A DNA stretch of 64,000 nt from Vreelandella halophila (GTDB lineage Bacteria; Pseudomonadota; Gammaproteobacteria; Pseudomonadales; Oleiphilaceae). Made by a program: the position numbers and the translations under genes. The stretch is taken from assembly GCF_019903425.1 (NCBI RefSeq), contig NZ_JACHUZ010000013.1:2548361-2612360 (forward strand). Direction: 5' to 3'. Numbering within the stretch: position 1 is the stretch's first letter; each line of letters opens with the position of its first letter. The notes beneath the pieces were generated by a model. The model ran no database searches, was not told where the DNA came from, and saw only the letters and a program-made list of their open reading frames with translations. Of this stretch, positions 37,171 through 47,523 are shown piece after piece.

Positions 37171-38192
37171 GCGGGCGCCTCATCGAGCATCCGCAACAGC
37201 GCCGCGCGGGTGTCACGATACCGGGCGGTACTGCGGAAGGCGCCGCGTGGCCCCGGCAGCGGTTTGCCCCGCAGAGAAACCAACCCGGCAGAAGCGCGCG
37301 CTCCGGCCTCGCTCAGGCTCGCGGCCACGGCATCGGCCGCCTCAGGATCATTGCAGACCAGCAGCAGGTCACAGCCGGCATCAAGGGCCGCCCGAGCCCG
37401 TTCCGGCGGTTCGCCGGCCAGCGCCGCTCCCGTCATGGTGAGATCATCGCTGATCACGACACCACGGAATCCCACTTCTCGGGAAAGCACGTTTTTCAGC
37501 CAGAACGGGGAGAAACCGGCAGGCTGGTCATCCACACCGGGATAGACCACATGCGCCGGCATGACGGCATCAAGCGATTCCGCGAGCTCCCGGAAGGGCA
37601 CCGCGTCGTGCTCCAGAATCTGCTCCAGGGTACGCGTGTCGCTGGGCAGCTCGTGGTGGGAGTCCGCCGCAATGGCCCCATGGCCGGGGAAGTGCTTGCC
37701 CACCGCCGCCATGCCGCCTTCATGCATACCCTCAATCCAGGCGCCGGCGAGTTCCGCCACCACCTGTGGATCGGAATGGAAACTGCGATCCCCGATGACA
37801 CTGGAGACCCCGTGATCCAGATCCAGCACCGGCGCGAAGCTGAAATCCACATCCATGTCACGCAGCTCGGAGGCCATCAGCCAGCCGGCCGCATGGGCAA
37901 TGGCACGGCCATTCTCCGGGTCACGCTCCCAGGTCAGGCCGAAACTGCGCATCGGTGGCAGGCGCGTAAGCCCGGACTGGAAGCGCTGTACCCGACCACC
38001 CTCTTGGTCCACGCCAATCAGTATGCGTGGCCGGATCTGGCGGATGGACTGCACCAGCGCCCGCAGCTGGGCCGGTGACTCATAGTTACGGGTAAACAGG
38101 ATCACCCCGCCCACCGCCTCATGGGCAAGTCGTTCACGCTCAGGGGCACTGAGACGTGGCCCCTCGAGATCGATCATCAATGGTCCGCTCAC
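37167..38192 (-). CDS. nagZ: Beta-N-acetylhexosaminidase (peptidoglycan recycling)
   Basis: 341 residues, GH3 family. Signatures: GVDQEGGRVQRF, GKHFPGHGAIAADSHHELP (mobile His catalytic loop) and VISDDLTMTGA (nucleophile Asp). No signal peptide, so cytoplasmic. It removes GlcNAc from anhydromuropeptides taken up through AmpG; the products can induce AmpC where present. It is cotranscribed with mscS and mtnP downstream by overlap. Confidence 0.96.
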   Translation of the reverse strand: MSGPLMIDLEGPRLSAPERERLAHEAVGGVILFTRNYESPAQLRALVQSIRQIRPRILIGVDQEGGRVQRFQSGLTRLPPMRSFGLTWERDPENGRAIAHAAGWLMASELRDMDVDFSFAPVLDLDHGVSSVIGDRSFHSDPQVVAELAGAWIEGMHEGGMAAVGKHFPGHGAIAADSHHELPSDTRTLEQILEHDAVPFRELAESLDAVMPAHVVYPGVDDQPAGFSPFWLKNVLSREVGFRGVVISDDLTMTGAALAGEPPERARAALDAGCDLLLVCNDPEAADAVAASLSEAGARASAGLVSLRGKPLPGPRGAFRSTARYRDTRAALLRMLDEAPA

Positions 38193-38232
38193 CGGGCCTC
38201 CCTAAACGACACAAGAACAGCCCGGGCCGGCC

Positions 38233-38757
38233 TCACTGAACAAGGACAGGCGTGCCCGGGCGTACCCATTCCCAGAGCTGAAGAATGTCATCATTGCGCA
38301 TCCGGATACAACCATGGGACAGCGGCTGCCCCATGGGCTCCGTATCCGGTGTGCCATGGATGTAAATGAACCGTCGCATGGTATCAACAGCGCCCCCGCG
38401 GTTATACCCGGGTTCCTCGCCACAAAGCCAGAGAATCCGCGTGAGTATCCAGTCACGCCCGGGATGCGCCTGATGGAGCTCCGGGCTCCAGACCTCTCCG
38501 GTGGGACGCCGGCCGCGGAAGACCGCGCCCCGGGGCTGGCCGGCGCCGATGCAGGAGCGAATGCGATGCCACCCCAGAGGCGTTCCACCGGAACCATCCT
38601 GCTGACCGGGCCCGGCAGCGGCCGTGGAAATGCGGTAGCAGAGCCATGGACCAGTGCGCCCGCTCAGAGTCATGACCTGACGGGCCAGGTCCAGCTCGAT
38701 CCGCTCAACCGGATCAGCGCCGTCAGGCACCGCTGTCGGAATTCCCTGTGTTGCCAT
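38233..38757 (-). CDS. YkuD-type L,D-transpeptidase domain protein without signal peptide
   Basis: 174 residues from the ATG at 38757; the start lies inside psrA, overlapping its 3' end by 35 bases. The catalytic motif is complete: IYIHGTPD, then SHGCIRM with Cys150 and its partner His. Most YkuD enzymes are exported to cross-link peptidoglycan; here the N terminus (MATQGIPTAVPDG) is polar and no export signal is seen. Either it acts in the cytoplasm on precursors or recycled muropeptides, fitting nagZ 40 bases downstream, or it leaves by another route. An in-frame upstream extension exists but reads as psrA antiphase sequence. Confidence 0.85.
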   Translation of the reverse strand: MATQGIPTAVPDGADPVERIELDLARQVMTLSGRTGPWLCYRISTAAAGPGQQDGSGGTPLGWHRIRSCIGAGQPRGAVFRGRRPTGEVWSPELHQAHPGRDWILTRILWLCGEEPGYNRGGAVDTMRRFIYIHGTPDTEPMGQPLSHGCIRMRNDDILQLWEWVRPGTPVLVQ

Positions 38758-39397
38758 GGGCAACAGTATGCGCCTGCATCCCCGCGGCAAGGAAGGGAAC
38801 GAGCTGGTCCACAATCTCCTCGTTGGGTGTCTCAACGCCCAGTTTGTTCCAGAGGATTTCAGTGAGCGCATCACTGCTGGAGAGGGTGAAGGCTGTGGCA
38901 CCCAGCATGAACTGGTTGCGCCAGTAGCGTTCCACGGCGGACAGTTCCGGGGTAGCGTTTTTGAGGAGCCGCATGAAGCGGCCGAAAGTGTGGCTGTACT
39001 CGGCTTCCAGGAATCGGCGAAGGTGCCCCTGGGACTGGGTATAGGCGAGCCCCTGCAGGCGCATGTAGATGGCGATGCTGCGATCGTGCTGGCGCGGCAT
39101 TTCCACCAGGGTGGCGGTGAGCACGCGGAGCACTGACTCCAGATCGGGGGGCTTCGGAGCCGTTTCCGCCTCCAGGCGATCAAAGGCCGCCTCCAGCGCA
39201 ATACAGAAGGGAGTGAGGAAGCGTGCGAATACCGCCTGGATAAGCGACTTCTTGGAACCAAAGTGGTAATTGACCGCAGCTAGATTCACCCCGGCCTTAC
39301 CCGTGATCATGCGGAGAGAGGTTTCGGAAAAGCCCCTTTCGGCGAACAGCTCTTCCGCCGCATCCAGAATCCTGTCAACTGTATCCGACTGCGCCAT
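38723..39397 (-). CDS. psrA: TetR-family fatty-acid-responsive regulator PsrA
   Basis: 224 residues from the ATG at 39397. The N-terminal HTH (RILDAAEELFAERGFSETSLRMIT, here cited in part: LFAERGFSETSLRMIT; then VNLAAVNYHFGSKKSLI) closely resembles Pseudomonas PsrA, and so does its position beside nagZ. PsrA represses beta-oxidation genes and its own gene, is released by long-chain fatty acids, and in Pseudomonas activates rpoS. Three PsrA-like palindromes lie directly upstream of the start codon, supporting autorepression. lexA, which follows psrA in Pseudomonas, is not present here. Confidence 0.9.
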   Translation of the reverse strand: MAQSDTVDRILDAAEELFAERGFSETSLRMITGKAGVNLAAVNYHFGSKKSLIQAVFARFLTPFCIALEAAFDRLEAETAPKPPDLESVLRVLTATLVEMPRQHDRSIAIYMRLQGLAYTQSQGHLRRFLEAEYSHTFGRFMRLLKNATPELSAVERYWRNQFMLGATAFTLSSSDALTEILWNKLGVETPNEEIVDQLVPFLAAGMQAHTVAHGNTGNSDSGA

Positions 39398-39407
39398 GGA
39401 ATCCCGC

Positions 39408-39447
39408 TCAAACGTTTGACCAAACAATTGTTTGAAACATACGTTTG
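39408..39447 (-). promoter_or_regulatory. PsrA operator cluster upstream of psrA
   Basis: Two sites fit the known motif (G/C)AAAC-N2-4-GTTTG: CAAACAATTGTTTG (39421-39434) and GAAACATACGTTTG (39434-39447). A third, more compact palindrome, TCAAACGTTTGA (39408-39419), lies closer to the start codon with no spacer. Binding would cover the psrA leader and promoter, giving feedback repression. Confidence 0.85.
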
Positions 39448-39522
39448 AGCCGGAAAGGTGTCAAGACGAACGGACGGGTTGCCTGCATCCACCGTAGCCG
39501 GAGCTGCCCCGGTGGTATCCTT

Positions 39523-40437
39523 TCACTCGCCATCTGCGGATTCAGGGGCCCCGGCGCCCGGATCCGACTCCGGCACAGGCACCAGGCTGGGATCGGTAGC
39601 CTGGGCAGCTGCATCCAGCGGCTCTACCTCTCCCTGATCCAGCATCTGCTCGTGGGTGCGCAGGTATTCCTCACGCAGACGGTTATAGGCCTTTTCCGCT
39701 TCCAGAGCAAAAATGAGATAGAGCTGAGCCTGCGCCCGGTTCCGGATGCTGTCCACCAGCTGACCTCTCTCGGAAAGGCTGTAGAGGCCGGTGTACCGGC
39801 TGCGACGCAGGGCCGGATTATACTCGGCCAGCGGGCGGCATGCAGCCGCCAGGCCTATGGGCCCCTCCAGGTGTTCAACATGTTTGCGGGCCCGGTGCAG
39901 CAGGCGCCGCCGTTTCAGCAATAGCTCCATATAGGAGGGGTGATGGGTAAAAACATGGCGCACGCCCGGCAGCCCCCAGAGCGCAACCAGCGCCAGGCCG
40001 CCAAAGGCCACCCCCCCGATTAACGCCGGCACCAGGTTACCCATGCCCGCCAGAACCACGGCGGCAAGTACGCTCACAAGCAGCAGCCAGCTGTCGCGCC
40101 GACGCCGCGCCAGATTCAGTTGGTGATGGTCTGGCCACCCTGGCATGGCAAGAGTATCGAAATCCAAAAGAAGCAGACGCTCACAGTCGTGCAGCAACCG
40201 GCGACGGCGTTGCTGGCGATTGCGCGACGCCTCTCGTGCCGCCTGGAGAGCTTCTTCGGTAGCTGCGTCTGGTGACGCCTCCTCACCGCTGGCCGTATCC
40301 CCATCCCCTTCGCCCCACGGGATCCCGGCATCCACCGACTGATTCCATTCGGGCGTTTCCGATTCAGGAACCGGCTCCAGTCTACCGCCAGGATGAACCC
40401 GCGGTTCCTCCGCCCGTTCAGGCTGATGCTGCGCCAT
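39523..40437 (-). CDS. Conserved membrane protein, unknown function
   Basis: 304 residues from the ATG at 40437 (GGAG 7 bases upstream). An acidic Pro-rich N-terminal tail (about 1-65), a basic Arg-rich helix (RNRQQRRRRLLHDCERLLLLDFDTL), two close membrane segments (about 115-160) and a cytoplasmic helical region with Arg-rich stretches (LLLKRRRLLHRARKHVEHL), ending in an acidic tail. I do not recognise a family. It lies upstream of psrA on the same strand (125-base gap) where Pseudomonas has lexA, and is divergent from the CBS protein. Confidence 0.65.
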   Translation of the reverse strand: MAQHQPERAEEPRVHPGGRLEPVPESETPEWNQSVDAGIPWGEGDGDTASGEEASPDAATEEALQAAREASRNRQQRRRRLLHDCERLLLLDFDTLAMPGWPDHHQLNLARRRRDSWLLLVSVLAAVVLAGMGNLVPALIGGVAFGGLALVALWGLPGVRHVFTHHPSYMELLLKRRRLLHRARKHVEHLEGPIGLAAACRPLAEYNPALRRSRYTGLYSLSERGQLVDSIRNRAQAQLYLIFALEAEKAYNRLREEYLRTHEQMLDQGEVEPLDAAAQATDPSLVPVPESDPGAGAPESADGE

Positions 40438-40589
40438 CCCATTCTCCGCGTACCTGTACCCTCACTGGTTAACGGCTGATTCCGTCGGGTCTTGAATGCC
40501 AGTCCCATGTCCTAGCATGTATTGGCAGCGTAGCGTATTCTGATTCACCCTGAAGGCCGTGGAACAAACTTTTACAGAGGCAAGGCTCC

Positions 40590-41012
40590 ATGACGACCAC
40601 ACCCAAGATCCTGGTACGCGACTACATGCGTTCACTGTCACTCTGGTTCTCTCCTTCTGACCCGATCGAAAAAGTGGCGGCCACACTGGTCAAGCAGGAA
40701 GAGCTGGGCGCGCCAGTTCTGGACGAGCACAAGCGCCTTGTCGGCTTTGTGACCGAGCAGGACTGCATCAAGGAGATGCTCAACGACTCCTATTACGCTC
40801 AGGAGCACCAGCTGGTGAGCGATGTGATGTCGCGGCGGACCGTTTCCGTTGGCCCAAATGAGGATGTGACCCATCTGGCCGAGGAAATGCTTGGCGCCAA
40901 GCCAAAGATCTACCCCGTGGTCGAGAACAGCCGGGTCATTGGGGTCATTACACGGGGTGATGTACTGCGGGCGCTGAGCCGGGTACGCAACAGTGGCCAC
41001 GGCCACATCTGA
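40590..41012 (+). CDS. CBS-domain-pair protein
   Basis: 140 residues made of two CBS motifs in tandem: VRDYMRSLSLWFSPSDPIEKVAATLVK with LGAPVLDEHKRLVGFVTEQD, then VSDVMSRRTVSVGPNEDV with YPVVENSRVIGVITRGDVL. There is no other domain. Stand-alone CBS pairs bind adenosyl ligands and regulate partner proteins. The partner is not evident. It overlaps the possible upstream extension of ribE and ends 17 bases before the GTG of ribE, so the two may share a transcript. Confidence 0.88.
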   Translation: MTTTPKILVRDYMRSLSLWFSPSDPIEKVAATLVKQEELGAPVLDEHKRLVGFVTEQDCIKEMLNDSYYAQEHQLVSDVMSRRTVSVGPNEDVTHLAEEMLGAKPKIYPVVENSRVIGVITRGDVLRALSRVRNSGHGHI

Positions 41013-41028
41013 TCGGGCGGGGGGTGGC

Positions 41029-41652
41029 GTGTTTACAGGAATCGTTCAGGGCATAGCCGAGGTTGCGAGCGTCGAGCGTCTGGCCGGACTCCACCGAATC
41101 CGGCTGCGGTTTCCGGCAGACTTCATTGATGGCATTGCGATTGGCGCTTCAGTCTCCGTCAACGGCGCCTGCCTCACGGTCACCGAAGCCTGGCCTGACA
41201 GCGACCGGGCCGCATTTGATGTGATGATGGAAACCCTGAGGGTCACCACCCTGGGCGGACTCAAGGAAGGGGATCCGGTCAATGTCGAGCGTGCCGCCCG
41301 CATCGGCGATGAGATCGGGGGGCACCTGCTGTCAGGCCATGTTCACTGCATGGCCAGGGTCAGCGCAATTGAGGAGCCCGAAAATAACCGCCGGATCGCC
41401 TTTTCCGTTCCCCAGAAGTGGCGCCCTTACCTCATCAGCAAGGGCTACATCGCGGTGGATGGAGCCAGCCTCACCATTGCCGAGCTGACCGGCGACGGCT
41501 TTGCCGTCTACCTTATTCCGGAGACACTCAGGGCGACGCGTTTCGGGACGCTCGGTGAAGGCGACCACGTGGACATTGAAATCGACCACCAGACCCAGAC
41601 CATCATCGATACCCTTAACCGCCTGGACCTGGTGCCCCGCAGGGCCGACTGA
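41029..41652 (+). CDS. ribE: Riboflavin synthase
   Basis: 207 residues from a GTG at 41029, since the family starts M/V-FTGIVQG; GGGGTGG precedes it. Two lumazine-binding barrels are visible: FTGIVQG with SVNGACLTVTEA, and LSGHVHCMARV with AVDGASLTIAE. It dismutates two 6,7-dimethyl-8-ribityllumazines to riboflavin, the precursor of the FMN/FAD used by NQR, SthA, Fpr and DusA in this window. No other rib genes are adjacent and no FMN riboswitch is seen upstream. It converges on gcvT (17-base gap). Confidence 0.95.
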   Translation: MFTGIVQGIAEVASVERLAGLHRIRLRFPADFIDGIAIGASVSVNGACLTVTEAWPDSDRAAFDVMMETLRVTTLGGLKEGDPVNVERAARIGDEIGGHLLSGHVHCMARVSAIEEPENNRRIAFSVPQKWRPYLISKGYIAVDGASLTIAELTGDGFAVYLIPETLRATRFGTLGEGDHVDIEIDHQTQTIIDTLNRLDLVPRRAD

Positions 41653-41669
41653 CCCCGCCGCCAGCCTTT

Positions 41670-42794
41670 CTAGCGCTGGTAACCGGGGCGCAGGAAGGGC
41701 ATCGCCGAGACCGTCATGCTGCGGCGCTTACCCCGCACATCCGCCTCAACGGTGGTGCCCTTCTCTGCCAGATCCGCACGCACATACCCCATCGCAATGG
41801 GCGCGCCCACGCTCGCGGCAAAGTTGCCACTGGTTACTTCCCCGATGGGCTCCTCGCCACCCTCGGCATAGAGAACCGCGCCTTCGCGCACCGGCGCCTT
41901 GCCCTCGGCTACCAAGCCAACGCGCTTGCGTTCGAGCGACCCTTCGCGCATCTGGGCAAGGACCCGCTGGGCGCCGGGGAACCCCCCTTCGCGCTCACCA
42001 CCGAGCCGGCGTGGCTTGCCGATGGCCCATCCGAGGGAGGCTTCGACCGGGGTGGTGCGAGTGGTGATGTCATGGCCGTAAAGGCAGAGCCCGGCCTCAA
42101 GACGCAGTGAATCGCGGGCGCCCAGCCCCACCGGCTCCACATTCTCGTCCTCGAGCAGGCGGCGGACCAGGGTTTCCGCGACGTCGGAAGGCACGGAAAT
42201 CTCGTAACCATCCTCGCCGGTGTAGCCGCTGCGGGAAATGATCGCGGGGCTGTCGAGCAGCGTCATGGGGCGGTTGTCCATGAATTTCATCTCCCGCACT
42301 TCCGGCTGCAGTTTCGCCAGTGCCTCCTCGGCTTTCGGACCCTGAAGGGCGATCAGCGCCCTGTCGGCCATCTCGGTCAGCGTAATGGAGGCCGGCAGGC
42401 CGGCGCGCAGGTGGGCAATGTCCTCGGCCTTGCAGGCCGCGTTGACCACCAGGTAGAAGCCTTCCTCATGGCGGCTGATCATCAGGTCGTCCAGGACGCC
42501 CCCGTTCTCGTTGGTGAACAGGCCGTAACGCTGCCGGTTCACGCCCAGCCCGACCAGGTCGGCCGGCACCATGGCTTCCAGCGCCTCGGCAATGCCCTCG
42601 CCGCTGAGCCAGACCTGCCCCATGTGCGAGACATCAAAAAGCCCCGCCGCTTCCCGGGTGTGCAGGTGCTCCTGCTTGATCCCGGTCGGGTACTGTACCG
42701 GCATGCTGTACCCGGCGAAGGGCACCATTCGCGCGCCCAGTTCCTCGTGAAGGGCCGTCAGCGGGGTTGTGAGCATTGCCTGATCATTCGCCAT
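41670..42794 (-). CDS. gcvT: Glycine cleavage system aminomethyltransferase (T protein)
   Basis: 374 residues from the ATG at 42794, with AGGAGAGAC upstream; longer readings run into the leader. Motifs: GARMVPFAGYSMPVQYP, LFDVSHMGQVWLSG, RSGYTGEDGYEISVP, GLGARDSLRLEAGLCLYG, and a C-terminal barrel with GEVTSGNFA. It transfers the methylene group from the H-protein aminomethyl-lipoate to tetrahydrofolate. Its leader carries a TTTCC-N4-GGAAA palindrome shared with the gcvH promoter region. The regulator gene lies directly upstream in the same direction. Confidence 0.96.
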   Translation of the reverse strand: MANDQAMLTTPLTALHEELGARMVPFAGYSMPVQYPTGIKQEHLHTREAAGLFDVSHMGQVWLSGEGIAEALEAMVPADLVGLGVNRQRYGLFTNENGGVLDDLMISRHEEGFYLVVNAACKAEDIAHLRAGLPASITLTEMADRALIALQGPKAEEALAKLQPEVREMKFMDNRPMTLLDSPAIISRSGYTGEDGYEISVPSDVAETLVRRLLEDENVEPVGLGARDSLRLEAGLCLYGHDITTRTTPVEASLGWAIGKPRRLGGEREGGFPGAQRVLAQMREGSLERKRVGLVAEGKAPVREGAVLYAEGGEEPIGEVTSGNFAASVGAPIAMGYVRADLAEKGTTVEADVRGKRRSMTVSAMPFLRPGYQR

Positions 42795-42875
42795 GAGCCT
42801 GTCTCTCCTGTTCCTGTTTCCTGATTTTCTGTTTTGCCTGTTCCGGCTTGAACGGATGATACCCATGGTGCCGCA

Positions 42876-42899
42876 TTTCCGATCGGAAACAAAGTTTCC
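42876..42899. promoter_or_regulatory. TTTCC-N4-GGAAA palindrome upstream of gcvT
   Basis: TTTCCGATCGGAAA (42876-42889) is a perfect 14-base palindrome. GGAAAC-AAA-GTTTCC (42885-42899) overlaps it as a second inverted repeat, giving three half-sites in series. It lies 82 bases upstream of the gcvT start and 3 bases after the regulator's stop. The same motif occurs upstream of gcvH at 43548, so it is a candidate operator for the XRE-cupin regulator. Confidence 0.6.
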
Positions 42900-42901
42900 C
42901 G

Positions 42902-43537
42902 TCAGGCGGTAACCCAGAGCACTTCCGCGTCCTCTTCGCTCGTGGAAACCAGCATGTGGCCCATGGTGCAGTCGTAGTAGGCGCTGTCCCCGGCCTCCAG
43001 GCGGACCGGCTCGTAGAACTCGGTGTAGAACAGGATGGCGCCGCTGAGCACGTACAGGAACTCTTCGCCGTCGTGACGGATCCACTCCGGGAAATCCTCA
43101 AACGCCCGCGCACGTACCCTTGTTGTAAAGGGCACCATTTTCTTGTGGCTCAGGTCCGTGGCCAGCAGCTCGTGCTCGTAGGTGGCCGTCGGATGCGGCC
43201 GGCCCTCGCCCCGGCGCGTGATGTCCCGCCGGCCGGAGGGCTGGGCGCTGTTGCTGGGCTCGGTGAACAGCTGGGGCAGGTCGATCCCCAGCCCCGTCAC
43301 AAGCTTGTTCACGACCGAGAAGGTGGGGGAGATCTGCTCGTTCTCGATCTTGGACAGTGTGGAACGCGCCAGCCCCGTCAGCTTGCTGGCCTCCTCCAGG
43401 GTCAGGTTCTGGCCCAGGCGCAGGGAGCGGACCCGCTCGCCCAGGCGCAACGGCTGCAGCGTGGCTTCGGTCTCGCCGTGCTGGACCTGGAGGGTTTCAT
43501 GGAGCGGTTCACGCATGTTGTCGCTGTCCTGGGGCAT
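42902..43537 (-). CDS. XRE-family regulator with C-terminal cupin domain
   Basis: 211 residues. N-terminal HTH_3 (LGERVRSLRLGQNLTLEEASK with LARSTLSKIENEQISPT; cited in parts) at about 32-85, then a cupin sensor domain from about 125 (HDGEEFLYVLSG, LEAGDSAYYDCTMGH). Such proteins usually sense a small metabolite through the cupin pocket. It lies between gcvT and divergent gcvH, and matching palindromes flank it. It is therefore a likely regulator of glycine cleavage; glycine, serine or a methyl donor is the probable signal. In Vibrio gcv loci a Cro/CI-type regulator sits in a similar place. Confidence 0.85.
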   Translation of the reverse strand: MPQDSDNMREPLHETLQVQHGETEATLQPLRLGERVRSLRLGQNLTLEEASKLTGLARSTLSKIENEQISPTFSVVNKLVTGLGIDLPQLFTEPSNSAQPSGRRDITRRGEGRPHPTATYEHELLATDLSHKKMVPFTTRVRARAFEDFPEWIRHDGEEFLYVLSGAILFYTEFYEPVRLEAGDSAYYDCTMGHMLVSTSEEDAEVLWVTA

Positions 43538-43547
43538 GATTCGCGTG

Positions 43548-43561
43548 TTTCCTATAGGAAA
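43548..43561. promoter_or_regulatory. TTTCC-N4-GGAAA palindrome between regulator and gcvH
   Basis: TTTCCTATAGGAAA is a perfect 14-base palindrome centred 17 bases upstream of the regulator start and just upstream of the predicted gcvH -35 element. It has the same half-sites and 4-base spacer as the site upstream of gcvT. A lone GGGAAAA half-site follows at 43576. Expected effects are autorepression of the regulator and control of gcvHP. Confidence 0.6.
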
Positions 43562-43567
43562 TTTACG

Positions 43568-43596
43568 TTGTTTGTGGGAAAATCCGTTGTTAATCT
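43568..43596 (+). promoter_or_regulatory. Candidate gcvHP promoter
   Basis: -35 TTGTTT (43568-43573), 17-base spacer, -10 TAATCT (43591-43596). It would give a leader of about 40 bases before gcvH. The palindrome at 43548-43561 abuts its upstream edge, a position that suits either activation or repression from the upstream side. Confidence 0.5.
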
Positions 43597-43644
43597 AACA
43601 CACACAAAACCACAACCCCATGACCCCCGCAGGAGGATGGAGCG

Positions 43645-44037
43645 ATGACAGCGACGCCTGAGGAACTTCTCTACACCCCAAGCCACGAATGGATCCGTGA
43701 CAACGGCGACGGCACCGTGACCATGGGCATCACCGACCACGCCCAGGATCAGCTCGGCGATGTTGTCTTCGTGGAACTGCCCGAAGCCGACCAGAGCTTT
43801 GCCAAGGGCGATGAACTCGCGGTTGTGGAATCCGTCAAGTCGGCCTCCGACATCTACTCCCCCATCAGCGGCACCGTCGAGAGCGTCAACGAAGCCCTCG
43901 AAGATGCCCCCGAGACAGTGAACGAACACTGCTACGGGGACGGCTGGATGGTCCGCATCAAGCTGGACAACCCGGACGAACTCTCCGAACTCCTCACGGC
44001 CGAGCGCTATCAGGAGCTCGTCGCCGACGAAGCCTGA
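43645..44037 (+). CDS. gcvH: Glycine cleavage system H protein
   Basis: 130 residues. The lipoyl-lysine is K65 in [14 protein letters not shown], the classic H-protein motif, after a [17 protein letters not shown] start. It shuttles the aminomethyl group between P, T and L proteins. AGGAGG lies 8 bases upstream. gcvP starts 16 bases downstream, giving a gcvHP operon divergent from regulator and gcvT. No lpd gene is nearby; the L protein must come from elsewhere. Confidence 0.97.
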   Translation: MTATPEELLYTPSHEWIRDNGDGTVTMGITDHAQDQLGDVVFVELPEADQSFAKGDELAVVESVKSASDIYSPISGTVESVNEALEDAPETVNEHCYGDGWMVRIKLDNPDELSELLTAERYQELVADEA

Positions 44038-44053
44038 CCCAGGAGGTATCCCC

Positions 44054-46930
<2,877 letters not shown>

Positions 46931-46940
46931 AGTCTTTACT

Positions 46941-46980
46941 CGGATTAGGGTGATTATTCTAATTTTTCACCCTAATCTGA
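46941..46980 (+). terminator. Long AT-rich inverted repeat after gcvP
   Basis: A 13-base-pair stem (CGGATTAGGGTGA / TCACCCTAATCTG, one G-T pair) with a 14-base AT-rich loop lies 10 bases beyond the gcvP stop. No T-run follows, so intrinsic termination is uncertain. It could also be an operator or a leader hairpin for the gene at 47015. Confidence 0.45.
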
Positions 46981-47014
46981 CGATAGAACTCAAGGGCAGC
47001 AATGGAGGTGATCC

Positions 47015-47461
47015 ATGGCTGAGAAGTCCCCAGACAGTCGGAGTACAACCATGAGCGATCTGACACGCAGGATTCAGGAACAGACCAGCCAGCAATGGCA
47101 GAAGGCCAACCAGGAACTGCAGCGTGTGCTCAGGGATCTCGGCGCGCGGGATGCGGGAAATGAGTCCTTCCAGGAAATGGTCCGGGACATCCGTGAGAAG
47201 AACCCCTCCTTCCGGGAGTTCATGTTCAGCCTGGACGCGGCCACCTACGACACGCGCAAGCGCCTGTCATGGAACGCGCACATGACGTCCGCCTATCTCA
47301 TGAACCGGGTGGAAGCCTCCTACACCAACGATCTCAAGCCGCTGGTGGCCAACTACCGCCAGCAGGCCGGCGAACGGCTGACCGCCCTGAAGCAGCAGCT
47401 TCGCAGCATGCGCCAGCGCTTCCAGTCTGCCGCTTCCGACAGCGCCGACACGCAGGAGTAA
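47015..47461 (+). CDS. Small helical protein of unknown function (phasin-like layout)
   Basis: 148 residues, mostly helical with Gln/Arg/Glu heptads (EQTSQQWQKANQELQRVL; AGERLTALKQQLRSMRQRF) and no membrane segment or signal. The overall look resembles phasins or other amphipathic helical proteins, but I recognise no defining motif. Its ribosome site GGAGGTGATC is an almost complete match to the 16S anti-Shine-Dalgarno, predicting strong translation. It has a strong terminator 36 bases after its stop and an inverted repeat in front, so it is probably a single-gene unit. An alternative ATG lies at 47051. Confidence 0.7.
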   Translation: MAEKSPDSRSTTMSDLTRRIQEQTSQQWQKANQELQRVLRDLGARDAGNESFQEMVRDIREKNPSFREFMFSLDAATYDTRKRLSWNAHMTSAYLMNRVEASYTNDLKPLVANYRQQAGERLTALKQQLRSMRQRFQSAASDSADTQE

Positions 47462-47495
47462 CCCCCTGCCTGAAGCACACAGGTATACCCCTCCT

Positions 47496-47523
47496 CCCCG
47501 TGCCCTGGCGCACGGGGTTTTTT
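47496..47523 (+). terminator. Strong intrinsic terminator
   Basis: An 8-base-pair GC stem (CCCCGTGC / GCACGGGG) with a 6-base loop is followed by TTTTTTAT. It ends the transcript of the small helical protein gene and its T-run reaches the msrA stop codon. Confidence 0.92.

Noticed and set aside
38758-39261. Upstream in-frame extension of the L,D-transpeptidase
   Set aside because: It lies in another frame of psrA and reads as Arg/Ser/Pro-rich nonsense; the ATG at 38757 gives the expected domain size.
42795-43644. Glycine riboswitch upstream of gcvT or gcvH
   Set aside because: I looked for the paired GG-GAGA and CCG cores of the aptamer; neither leader has them. The palindromes at 42876 and 43548 are better explained as protein sites.
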